64,000 nt of DNA from G963677085 sp963677085 (GTDB lineage: Bacteria; Planctomycetota; Planctomycetia; Pirellulales; Thermoguttaceae), in NCBI GenBank assembly GCA_963677085.2, contig CAXXFH010000004.1:3658001-3722000 (forward strand), in the 5' to 3' direction. Below are positions 51,145 through 59,447 of this stretch, one piece after another (positions within the stretch are counted from its first letter, which is position 1; the number at the start of each line of letters is the position of its first letter). A program made the position numbers and the translations under genes. The notes beneath the pieces are model-generated. The model saw only the letters and a program-made list of their open reading frames with translations, did no database searches and had not been told where the DNA came from.

Positions 51145-53442
51145 ATGCGACCGTTCCTCGTGTTGCTCCTCGCCCTAAACATTCCCACCGGAGTTCAGGC
51201 GGCCGATCTTACGTTAGCGACCGACGGCGCGTCGGACTACGTGATCGTCATTGCCAACCAGGCGGATCCGGTTGTCCAGACCGCGGCCAAGGAGCTTCAG
51301 ACTCATCTGGCCCAAGCCACCGGTGCCACGTTGCCGATTGTCACCGTAACAGAGGCTCCGGTCGAGCGACCACAGATCGTCGTCGGCCCCAGTCAACGCT
51401 CGAAGCAGCTTCTGCCCGAGATGGTGCCCGAGCAACTTGGCCACGACGCCATCGTCATCAAGACGGTGGACAACAACCTGGTTTTGGTCGGTCAACCGCC
51501 GCGTGGCACCCTCTACGCAGTGTATACCTTCCTGGAAGACGTCGTCGGCTGCCGCTGGTGGACGTCGACCGAAAGCTTCGTGCCGAAGAAGCCGACGTTG
51601 ACCATTGCGGCGCAAGACGTTTCCTACGCCCCGAAGCTTCGCAGTCGCTCGGCCTACTATCGCGATGCGCTCGAAGGCGTCTTCTCCGCTCGACTGAAGC
51701 TCAACGGCAACGCCCATCGCGTGCCAGAAGAATACGGAGGCCACTACCGTTTCTGCATGTTTGTCCACACGTTCTTCCCGCTGCTGCCGCCCGAAAAATA
51801 CTTTGAACAACATCCCGAGTGGTACAGCGAGATCGACGGCAAGCGGATGCAAGGCCGCACCCAGCTTTGTTTGACCAATGAAGAGGCCCGGCAGGAACTG
51901 GTCCGCAACGCTCTCGACCGCCTGCGAAAGAGCAACGGCGCGAACCTGATTTCGATCAGCCAGAATGACTGGCACGGCCGCTGTCAGTGTGCCAAATGCA
52001 AGGCCGTTGAGGAGGAAGAAGGCAGTCCGTCGGGTCCCCTGCTGCGGTTCGTCAACGCCGTGGCGGCCGACATCGAGAAAGAATTTCCCGACGTGCTCGT
52101 TGAAACGCTGGCCTACCAATACACCCGGAAGCCGCCGAAGCTCGTGCGGCCGCGGAAAAACGTCGTCGTGCGGCTCTGCTCGATCGAATGTTCGTTCGTC
52201 CAACCGCTGGCCGAAGGCGAGCAGAACGAGGCGTTTCGGAATGATATCCAAGGCTGGTCGCCCATCGCCAACCAGCTTTTCGTCTGGGACTACGTGACCA
52301 ACTTCTCGAACTACATCGTGCCGCATCCGAACCTTCGGGTGTTGAAGCCAAACATCAACTTCTTCGTCGACAATAACGTGGTGGCCCTGTTTGAGCAGGG
52401 CGACTCGCAAAGCGGCGTGGGCGACTTCGTGGCCCTGCGTGCCTGGCTCTTATCGCACCTGATGTGGAATCCCAAGGCTGACGACCGTGCGCTGATTGGC
52501 GAATTTCTCGAAGGCTACTACGGCCCGGCCGCCCCGCATCTGTTGGCCTATCTCGACGCGATCAACGACGCCGGTCAACGCAGCGATGTGTACCTTCGCT
52601 GCTTCATGTCCGACACCTCGCGGTGGCTCACCCTGGACGACCTCAACCAAGCCACGCGGCTTTACGACAAGGCACTCGACGCGGTGCGTGACAACCCGAC
52701 ACTCTACGAACGAGTGCGCCGCGAGCGGTTGCCGCTGGACCACGTCTGGCTGAATCGCTACTACGCGCTAAAACGACTGGCCAAGCGGCAGGGCAAAGAG
52801 TTTCTGGGCCCCAAAGATCCTCAGGCCGCCTGCGAAGAGTTCATCGCCTTGGCCCAGAAGCATAAGGTGGGCAACTTCCGCGAGCGGCATCCGTTCGGCG
52901 AATACATCGAAAAGCTGCGGCGCCGCTTCCGTCCTTCCGGCTCACGCCCGACCGCGTGCGAGGGCCTGCCGGAAGACCAATGGATCGACATCCAGGACAA
53001 CGAGTTTAACTTACACAAGCTGGGCGAGTGGACCGACATCGTGCAAGACGCCGCGGCCTCCGATGGTTACGCCGTCCGCCTGCCGGGCAATCACCACGAA
53101 TGGGCTGCAAGCATCCCGTTCAGTGCCGATTTTGCCGACGCCGTCGATTGGCACATTTACGCCCAGGTGCGATGCAAGGCCCAAGCCACCGATGGGCTGG
53201 CCATGACCCTGGGTGTTTACGACTACGACAACCGCCGCAGCGAAGCCCACCGGCGGGTGAATGTCGAACAGATCGCCGGCGAGAAGTACACGACCATCGA
53301 CTTGGGCACGCATCGGCTCACGCCGGGCATGTACTTCTGGGTAGCTCCGCCCAAGCGCCCCGGCGAAGTCGAAGCCATCTACGTCGATCGGGTGTTCATG
53401 ATCCGCGAACCGGTCGAGAAAAAAGGCGAAAAGCAAGAATAG
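51145..53442 (+). CDS. Secreted DUF4838 protein (glycoside-hydrolase-like)
   Basis: A 765-residue protein with a signal peptide (MRPFLVLLLALNIPTGVQAA). Residues ~20-140 form an alpha-glucuronidase N-terminal-like domain (AAKELQTHLAQATGATLPIV; LVGQPPRGTLYAVYTFLEDV). DUF4838 follows (LCLTNEEARQELVRNALDRL; ISQNDWHGRCQCAKC; MWNPKADDRALIGEFLEGYY), and residues ~610-760 are a beta-rich carbohydrate-binding-like end. DUF4838 proteins are found in polysaccharide-degrading bacteria, and a TIM-barrel hydrolase role is likely, but the substrate is unknown. ATG 51145 has GGAGG at 51134-51138. A palindromic repeat stands 13 bp after the stop. Confidence 0.85.
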   Translation: MRPFLVLLLALNIPTGVQAADLTLATDGASDYVIVIANQADPVVQTAAKELQTHLAQATGATLPIVTVTEAPVERPQIVVGPSQRSKQLLPEMVPEQLGHDAIVIKTVDNNLVLVGQPPRGTLYAVYTFLEDVVGCRWWTSTESFVPKKPTLTIAAQDVSYAPKLRSRSAYYRDALEGVFSARLKLNGNAHRVPEEYGGHYRFCMFVHTFFPLLPPEKYFEQHPEWYSEIDGKRMQGRTQLCLTNEEARQELVRNALDRLRKSNGANLISISQNDWHGRCQCAKCKAVEEEEGSPSGPLLRFVNAVAADIEKEFPDVLVETLAYQYTRKPPKLVRPRKNVVVRLCSIECSFVQPLAEGEQNEAFRNDIQGWSPIANQLFVWDYVTNFSNYIVPHPNLRVLKPNINFFVDNNVVALFEQGDSQSGVGDFVALRAWLLSHLMWNPKADDRALIGEFLEGYYGPAAPHLLAYLDAINDAGQRSDVYLRCFMSDTSRWLTLDDLNQATRLYDKALDAVRDNPTLYERVRRERLPLDHVWLNRYYALKRLAKRQGKEFLGPKDPQAACEEFIALAQKHKVGNFRERHPFGEYIEKLRRRFRPSGSRPTACEGLPEDQWIDIQDNEFNLHKLGEWTDIVQDAAASDGYAVRLPGNHHEWAASIPFSADFADAVDWHIYAQVRCKAQATDGLAMTLGVYDYDNRRSEAHRRVNVEQIAGEKYTTIDLGTHRLTPGMYFWVAPPKRPGEVEAIYVDRVFMIREPVEKKGEKQE

Positions 53443-53748
53443 GGTTAACGTGCCGTCTCCCCTCTCCCCCGCGGGGAGAGGGGCCGGGGGTGAGGGGGCT
53501 GCGCAGCAAACGTATCGTGACAATCAACGCGTCTAGGAACACAGTAAGAGCAACATCTGTGTTCCCAGATTTGCCATTCCGAGCGGAACGCTGTCATCCT
53601 GAACGAAGCGAAGGATCTTCTCTGATCTCAACGCAGATCCTTCGCTTTGTTCAGAACGACAAACCCGAAAGCAATTCTTTCGCCGTTCGCAAGCCCTTCG
53701 CACAATCCGACACCACCGGCTACTCGCCAGCCAGTGTTCTTATCAGAC
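53443..53748. repeat. Spacer with three repeat families
   Basis: 53456-53499 is the CCCTCACC palindrome (copy 3, inverted). 53593-53660 is the GAAGGATC...GATCCTTC inverted repeat (copy 2 of 3116-3184). 53718-53740 is the ACCGGCTACTCGCCAGCCAGTG hairpin. Confidence 0.75.
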
Positions 53749-54453
53749 TTATTCGACGTGCGACAGCCCTCGTTTCCGCCAACCAAACCACAACCCAAGA
53801 CTCGGTAGAAGCACGACGCCCAGCATGGCCCAAGTCGATGGCTCGGGCACTACGGTAAGGCTGAAGGCGTAGGTTCGAGCAAGCGTAGGAAACGATCCGA
53901 ACGTCATGACATCGCCGGCGGTCGTCGGCGGGGTGAACGAACTGTTATGTGCCGTTACACCGTACAGCAAGGGGTCGCTCGATGTTCCACCGTTGTTATG
54001 CCCTACACGACCGCCATCGGACGTGAAGAAGCCGGCATACACAGTGGTCGTTCCGGTCAAGGTGAAGCTGGCTGCCAAATCGGCACTGACTTCCGTGAAG
54101 CTGGTGTCCGGCAAGTCCACGGCATCGCCGATCCAAAGGACGGTGAATTCGTCGTTGCCGCTGGTCAGCGAGGCGAGCAAGGGAGTTGCCGAGCCTATGT
54201 TCGAGGTGGCAAAAAACGAGAAGTCGGTAATCTGGTACGTGCCGGCGTCAAGGGTTGCCGTAACGTTCCGGTCGATGTTGAGCCGCTCGCCCGTACTGTC
54301 GACCCCGTTACGACTTTGCCCCTCGGGCGGAGGCGTGAAAAAATCTCCCTCCAGTCCATAGCCAATGATCGTTGCCTGGGCGGTACTCACGGCCAGGGCT
54401 ACGCCCAGTAGGCCGACAGTCGCCGCGACCACGCATTTCCTGAAACCACTCAC
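53749..54453 (-). CDS. PEP-CTERM protein, tandem copy 1 (GTG start)
   Basis: A 234-residue exported protein. The start is GTG 54453, fixed by AGGAGGT 13 nt upstream; it gives the signal FRKCVVAATVGLLGVALAVS. The middle is beta-rich (GTYQITDFSFFATSNIGSAT; TTTVYAGFFTSDGGRVGHN) and the end is VVPEPSTWAMLGVVLLPSLG with WRKRGLSHVE, a PEP-CTERM anchor. It is a close paralogue of the gene at 54515-55165, ~60 bp upstream. The two probably form one transcript. Confidence 0.83.
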   Translation of the reverse strand: MSGFRKCVVAATVGLLGVALAVSTAQATIIGYGLEGDFFTPPPEGQSRNGVDSTGERLNIDRNVTATLDAGTYQITDFSFFATSNIGSATPLLASLTSGNDEFTVLWIGDAVDLPDTSFTEVSADLAASFTLTGTTTVYAGFFTSDGGRVGHNNGGTSSDPLLYGVTAHNSSFTPPTTAGDVMTFGSFPTLARTYAFSLTVVPEPSTWAMLGVVLLPSLGLWFGWRKRGLSHVE

Positions 54454-54514
54454 GGCAAGACCTCCTGAGAAACCAAAAAACAGGCGAGAACAGTCACCCC
54501 AAAGGTGTCGTCGT

Positions 54515-55165
54515 TTACTCGATGTGGGCAACCCGACGTTTCCGCCGACGGCGCCAAAGTCCGAGACTCGGCAGAAGCATTACACCCAGCATGGCCCAAG
54601 TCGAAGGCTCGGGCACCACGGTAAGCCTGAACGCGTAGGCCCGGACAAGCGTAGGATGGGAAAATTCCGAAATCACATCGCCCGGGCTTGTCGGCGCGGT
54701 GAACTCATTGTCGTGAGCGGTCAGACCTACTGTGCTGTCATACGCTACACGTCCACCGCCGGACGTGAAGAAACCTGCGTACAGAGTGGTCGTGTCGGTC
54801 AAGGTAATGCTGGCCGTTGGGTCGACGCTGACTGCCGTGTAGGCCGTCGCTGGCGAATCCACCGCGTCGCCTATCCAAAAAGCGGTGAACTCGTTCGTGC
54901 TGGCGTTGGTGAGCGTAGCCAGTAAGGGGGTTACCGTGCCTGCGTTCGCCGTGGCGAAAAACGAGAAGTCGGTAATCTGGTACGTGCCGGCAGCAAGGGT
55001 CGCCGTAATGGTTCGGTCGATATTGAGCCGTTCAGCCGAATCGACTCCAGTAGTGCTTGCCTCAACTCCAGGACCGATGATCGTCGCCTGGGCGGAACTC
55101 ACGGCCAGGGCCATGCCCAGCAGACAGACAAACGCCGCCGTTGCACCTTTCCTGAGACCACTCAC
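54515..55165 (-). CDS. PEP-CTERM protein, tandem copy 2 (GTG start)
   Basis: A 216-residue paralogue of the neighbouring gene: signal LRKGATAAFVCLLGMALAVS, GTYQITDFSFFATANAGTVT, and TTTLYAGFFTSGGGRVAYD, ending VVPEPSTWAMLGVMLLPSLG then RRRRKRRVAHIE. Start GTG 55165 with the same AGGAGGTAC-TGCC leader as copy 1, so leader and gene were duplicated together. Confidence 0.83.
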   Translation of the reverse strand: MSGLRKGATAAFVCLLGMALAVSSAQATIIGPGVEASTTGVDSAERLNIDRTITATLAAGTYQITDFSFFATANAGTVTPLLATLTNASTNEFTAFWIGDAVDSPATAYTAVSVDPTASITLTDTTTLYAGFFTSGGGRVAYDSTVGLTAHDNEFTAPTSPGDVISEFSHPTLVRAYAFRLTVVPEPSTWAMLGVMLLPSLGLWRRRRKRRVAHIE

Positions 55166-55525
55166 GGCAGTACCTCCTGAGAAATCGGGAAAACAGATGA
55201 GAACGGTCACCCGTAATGTATTGTCGCGGCCGCCAAGAATTGGCCGTGCTTTTCCAGGAAAACCGAATCAAAAAAACGTAACGGCTTACAACAAAAGATG
55301 TTACAGAATCCGCGTCGTCGACGATTTCCCCGATCTTACCAGCCTCGGCCTGTCATCGGCGTCTCGCCCGGCCCAATACGGTCCTGTACTCACCGCCAAA
55401 AATCCGCCGCCGAATCGCAATTCGACCAAACGATCAAACGTCGCCTTCTCGCTGGAGAAATCGAATTTCCGCCCAAGCATTGACACTCGCGGTCCGATAT
55501 CACACACTACATGTTTCCCCCTGAC
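55166..55525. other. Spacer before tRNA-Lys
   Basis: 360 bp. No gene or known repeat was recognised; promoters for the PEP-CTERM pair and the tRNA should lie here. Confidence 0.45.
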
Positions 55526-55598
55526 GAGGCTGTAGCTCAGTTGGCAGAGCAACGGACTTTTAATCCGTAGGTCTTGGGTTCAAGCCCCAACAGCCTCA
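55526..55598 (+). tRNA. tRNA-Lys (anticodon UUU)
   Basis: A 73-nt cloverleaf: acceptor GAGGCTG / CAGCCTC, D arm GCTCAGTTGGCAGAGC, anticodon arm ACGGACTTTTAATCCGT with anticodon TTT, T arm TTGGGTTCAAGCCCCAA. CCA is not encoded. The 3' half adjoins a broken tyrosine recombinase, as in elements that integrate into tRNA genes. Confidence 0.95.
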
Positions 55599-55716
55599 CT
55601 CTTATCTGGCAAGGACTTACGACAAATCCAGGAAACCTGCCCAAGCTAACACGACAACCGATCCGACAACCGACCCCGCCTTGTGAGCTATGCTTCACAT
55701 ACCCTAAGTTGTCGTT

Positions 55717-56885
55717 ATGAGTGTCGCTACAGCAAAGCCAGAGAAGCCTTATCCCGATTTCCCCCTCACACCGCACCCCAACAAGCAATGGTGCAAGAAG
55801 ATTCGGGGGAAGCTCCACTATTTCGGCCCCTGGGATGACTGGGAGGCCGCTCTAAATCTCTACCTGGACCAAAAAGACGACCTCCACGCTGGTCGCAAGC
55901 CCCGTGTCAATGGCGACGGGATGACGTTGGCCTTGGCGTTGGACCACTTCCTATCAGCCAAGAAGTTGCTGGAGCAGTCGGGGGAAATCTCGCCCCGGTC
56001 CTACAAGGATTCGAGAAGACTTGCGACAGAATCGCAGCGTCTTTGGATACCGCACGGCTACTTTCGGACATTGACCGCACCGACTTGGAAAAACTTCGGC
56101 GTGACTTGTCCAAGGGAAAGCGGCTTGCTGTTGTTTCCCCCACGACGCTGAAGGGAGACCTAACCCGCGCCAGGATGTTTTTTTCTCTACGCAAATGAGA
56201 ATGAATGGTGCGAGAGGGTTATCCAGTACCGCAAGGCGTTGAGACTTCCGCCTGCCCGATCCTTCCGCAAGCTGGCGAACGAGCGCGGCCCCCGCATGTT
56301 CGATCGTGAAGAAATCAATGCGATGATAAAGGCGGCCCATCCGCAGGTTGCGGCCATGATCTATTTGGGGATCAACTGTGGTTTTGGCAACACCGATTGT
56401 GGAACGTTGACTTTCGACAAGTTGGACCTAAACAACGGCTGGCACAATTACTGGCGGCTGAAGACGCACGTACCCCGCCGTTGCCCTCTATGGCCCGAGA
56501 CGGTTAAAGCCATACGCAAGGCTCAAGAAAAACGCCCTAAGCGTATTTCCAAAGATTGCGAGAACCTCGTCTTCGTTACACGAGTTGGCGGGTGCTGGTG
56601 CAAGCACGAAACCGGCGACAACGCCATTAGCGCGGAAATCCGCGAGATGCTAAAAGACCTGGGCATTTACCGAAAGAACGTGACAACGTCTATTCACTTC
56701 GGCGAACGTTCGAGACGATTGGGGCCGCATCGGGCGAACAAGTGGCCGTTGACCATATCATGGGACACACCCCAGCAACCGACGATATGGCGGCCGTCTA
56801 TCGACAAAAGACGTTTGACGGGCCGTTGTGGAAAGTGACCGACCACGTTCACGCATGGCTCAATGGCGAGAAGAAAATCGAGTAA
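55717..56885 (+). pseudogene. Tyrosine recombinase (integrase), frameshifted
   Basis: Starts at ATG 55717, ~120 bp from tRNA-Lys. The N-terminal DNA-binding part is readable (KKIRGKLHYFGPWDDWEAAL; FLSAKKLLEQSGEISPRSYK). The frame breaks near 56010, again at a seven-T run near 56175, and again near 56690. Between the last two breaks: MFDREEINAMIKAAHPQVAA, LGINCGFGNTDCGTLTFDKL, CPLWPETVKAIRKAQ. After the last: SLRRTFETIGAASGEQVAVD, HIMGHTPATDDMAAVYRQ, to a TAA at 56883-56885. The H-x-x-R, H and Tyr boxes can be followed, but the first catalytic Arg region reads GFGNTD, not G-L-R. Three breaks make it inactive unless sequence errors are involved. Confidence 0.85.
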
Positions 56886-57195
56886 CGACTAAATCGTTTT
56901 TCTTCGGCCGGCGACGACGTTGTGAGGGTGGGGCGATCTGGGGGACACGCTTTACTTCCAATTCCGACAATGCCTTTGCCGAAACACGATAGCAAGGGCG
57001 TTTGCCCTTGCTATCGTCGAGGGCCTTCAGATCACCTGAAGTAATCTATGCCCGTACCGTATCCGCTGACTCATCATACCGCTGGGCGACTTGAGGCGGA
57101 GTCAGCATCCCCGAATCGGTTGATTTGGGCTGAGAACGACGCTTGGGCCGCAGCACCTTCAAGCATCGCGACAAGTAGGTTTTCACGGCTTCAGG
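56886..57195. other. Spacer with perfect 13-bp hairpin
   Basis: 56990-57017 forms CGATAGCAAGGGC / GCCCTTGCTATCG with a short loop, perfect and without a T run. It lies between the integrase remnant and the helicase fragment. Decayed upstream sequence of the helicase gene probably begins around 57100. Confidence 0.6.
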
Positions 57196-58137
57196 GTGGT
57201 TGTCGGACAACCGGAGGCCAAGTCAACGCTGCATGAAGCTATTGCGGTGTTGTTTGACGAAAACGGTTTTGAGTATGGCGATGCCGCCCTCAAAAACGGG
57301 GCCGGTTTCAACGGCGAGCTACACGGCCGGGCCCTTTGTGCTGTGGAGGAAACTAATCTTGCCAACTACAAAGAGGCTTACATACGGATCAAGTTTTGGG
57401 TAACAAGTCCCCGTATGCAAATCACGTATAAGGGAAAAACCTCTTTTACGACCGACAACTACACTCATTGGATTCTCAGCACCCAAAGCATTCGCTCCAT
57501 CCCCATCGAGCCGGGTGATACTCGAATTGTGTTGTGGGAAATGACACCCTATGAGGGAGTAGACATTCCCAAGGACAAGCCGTTGACAGAATTGCAGAAA
57601 GAAGCTCCCTTCTTCATGCGACAACCATGTGGCTTGGACTTGTCTGGCGTGTGCGGTCGGCATACTCTCCCTGTCCTGATGACGAAGGAAAAGGCCCACG
57701 CGATGAAGGCCGTCGAAGCGGAGAAACAATTCCCCGGCTTAGAGGGCGACGCACTCAAGGCGGCCGAAGCCATCTTTAAGGTGGACAAGCCGCGGGGGCC
57801 GGGTTCAGCCACCGAGTTGTGCGAAGCTCTTGGAAATTGGGATGGCGAGGCCAACCGCAAAGACATTAAACGAAGGGCAAACACGCTAGGGAGGTACCTG
57901 AAGAAGGTACAATCGTTTTTGGGCAAACAAGGCGTGACTTTGAAAATCAAGAGAGGAAGGCAACCGTACACGGTGTACGAAACACCAGCAGACAACGAGC
58001 AGGACACAGCAGACGCCGTGCGTCCGACTTGCTCCGATCTGGAGACCGGCCAACCGACCGCTTCCCCTGCCACCGTAGCGCCAATGGTCGATCTGGCGGA
58101 TCCATCGACGCCTCTCGATACCTTCTCCGAAATGTAA
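57196..58137 (+). CDS. C-terminal fragment of a plasmid/phage-type primase-helicase (DUF5906-like)
   Basis: A 313-residue frame opening at GTG 57196 in the middle of what should be the P-loop helicase domain. VVGQPEAKSTLHEAIAVLF aligns with the Walker A motif, but the Gly before Lys-Ser is Ala. FNGELHGRALCAVEETNL then gives the Walker B-like part and RIKFWVTSPRMQITYKGKTS the sensor part. The family occurs in satellite phages and integrated plasmids, where it starts replication. The primase and N-terminal half are absent, so this is most likely a relic of an element integrated at tRNA-Lys; the tail (residues ~255-313) is unstructured. Confidence 0.6.
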   Translation: MVVGQPEAKSTLHEAIAVLFDENGFEYGDAALKNGAGFNGELHGRALCAVEETNLANYKEAYIRIKFWVTSPRMQITYKGKTSFTTDNYTHWILSTQSIRSIPIEPGDTRIVLWEMTPYEGVDIPKDKPLTELQKEAPFFMRQPCGLDLSGVCGRHTLPVLMTKEKAHAMKAVEAEKQFPGLEGDALKAAEAIFKVDKPRGPGSATELCEALGNWDGEANRKDIKRRANTLGRYLKKVQSFLGKQGVTLKIKRGRQPYTVYETPADNEQDTADAVRPTCSDLETGQPTASPATVAPMVDLADPSTPLDTFSEM

Positions 58138-58208
58138 CTCTCGCAACAAACGGTGTGCGAGACAACGGAATACCAACCTACGACCGGTGGAATGACGGCG
58201 AGTCATGT

Positions 58209-59153
58209 CTATGGCAAAGAGGCCACTTCACCACGAGCGACGGTTGCCAACTGCTGATACAAAAGGTACTCCATGTTCTCCGACAGAAATGTGACACTAC
58301 CGTCACCCACCAGGAAGTGTACTCCGCCTGGATGAAAGCTACTGAAGGGGAGGTGATTGAAGTCAACGGCATCTGCTATTTTGTCGACCTTGGCGTTAAT
58401 CGGGTTTGCCACCACCTTCGATGCCATTAAGGCGATGTCATCTTCACTATTGAACACGTAGCCGCCTGCGATCCAAACGCGAACACAGCCTGGTGGGTTG
58501 GCGAACCTTCCTCCCTTTCTGTCGAGATGCGAGAACTCGCCCATGGCAAGCGTGTTGCTCAGCCCGTCTCGCACCTCGCTGATGTGGCGCCACGAGTAAG
58601 GGACGAACATGCCGTTTTTCGGCCAATCGCCGACAGTGGGAGACGATCCGTATGGTTCTTCCGTCGGGAAGGCACCGCCAACACCTTGATAGAGAGTCAG
58701 AGCTCCGGGGGCCGCTCCGGCTTGTACAGCGTTTTCCGACTCGGTATAGGCAGTATTATAAGGCCATGAAGGACAAATGTAGGTCGGCACCACCGTGTGC
58801 TTCAGTTGTTTGTTGACGGAACTGGTAAGGGTGGAACCGTTGAAGTCGAGTTGGTCGTACAACGGCTGCATTTCGAGGTAAGGCAGCATTTGCGAGAACA
58901 GTGCGTGTTTGCAATGGCCATTGGAACCCACCGGGAAAGTCTCTTTCCAAGTACAAGCGTAACTGTGCAGGGCCAACCCCATCTGCTTCAGATTGTTGCT
59001 GCACTGCATTCGCCTCGCCGCCTCGCGCGCAGACTGAACCGCCGGCAGCAACAGCGCAATCAGAATGCCGATGATCGCGATCACGACCAGCAGCTCGACG
59101 AGCGTGAAAGCGCGCTGCGGGCGGTCGTGGAAAGGGCTGGGATGTGCGCACAC
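58209..59153 (-). CDS. DUF1559 pseudopilin-like protein, locus 3 (GTG start)
   Basis: A 314-residue protein with leader HPSPFHDRPQR, prepilin motif [20 protein letters not shown] and DUF1559 ([20 protein letters not shown]), ending VHFLVGDGSVTFLSENMEYL. Start is GTG 59153, shown by AGGAGG at 59160-59165. It is the last gene of the group PEP-CTERM, HZS-like, DUF1559. The gap of ~290 bp to the preceding gene may carry its own promoter. Confidence 0.88.
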   Translation of the reverse strand: MCAHPSPFHDRPQRAFTLVELLVVIAIIGILIALLLPAVQSAREAARRMQCSNNLKQMGLALHSYACTWKETFPVGSNGHCKHALFSQMLPYLEMQPLYDQLDFNGSTLTSSVNKQLKHTVVPTYICPSWPYNTAYTESENAVQAGAAPGALTLYQGVGGAFPTEEPYGSSPTVGDWPKNGMFVPYSWRHISEVRDGLSNTLAMGEFSHLDRKGGRFANPPGCVRVWIAGGYVFNSEDDIALMASKVVANPINAKVDKIADAVDFNHLPFSSFHPGGVHFLVGDGSVTFLSENMEYLLYQQLATVARGEVASLP

Positions 59154-59447
59154 GACAAACCTCCTGATAATTCATTGGGATATCAGACTCGAAGAGCGCG
59201 ATACCACATCAGTCCAGAGTATGAAAGTACGTTTCTCCTTTGCTTGATTACGCGGGTGGCGGGTGGTGCTGGTTCTTGGGTAGCGCCATAACCATTTACA
59301 GATCGGCAATGCGGAATTGCGCCGCGTGCCACGGAAATTCGTAGGGTAGGCCGAGCCCTGGCGAGTCCCACGCAACTTCATTCCCCGACCTGTGAACGGT
59401 TACACAGCCAAACGCACCCCACACGTTTCTCCGCGAACGCTGGGGGG
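59154..59447. other. Spacer between DUF1559 and HZS-like genes
   Basis: About 290 bp, no gene or known repeat recognised. Confidence 0.45.
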
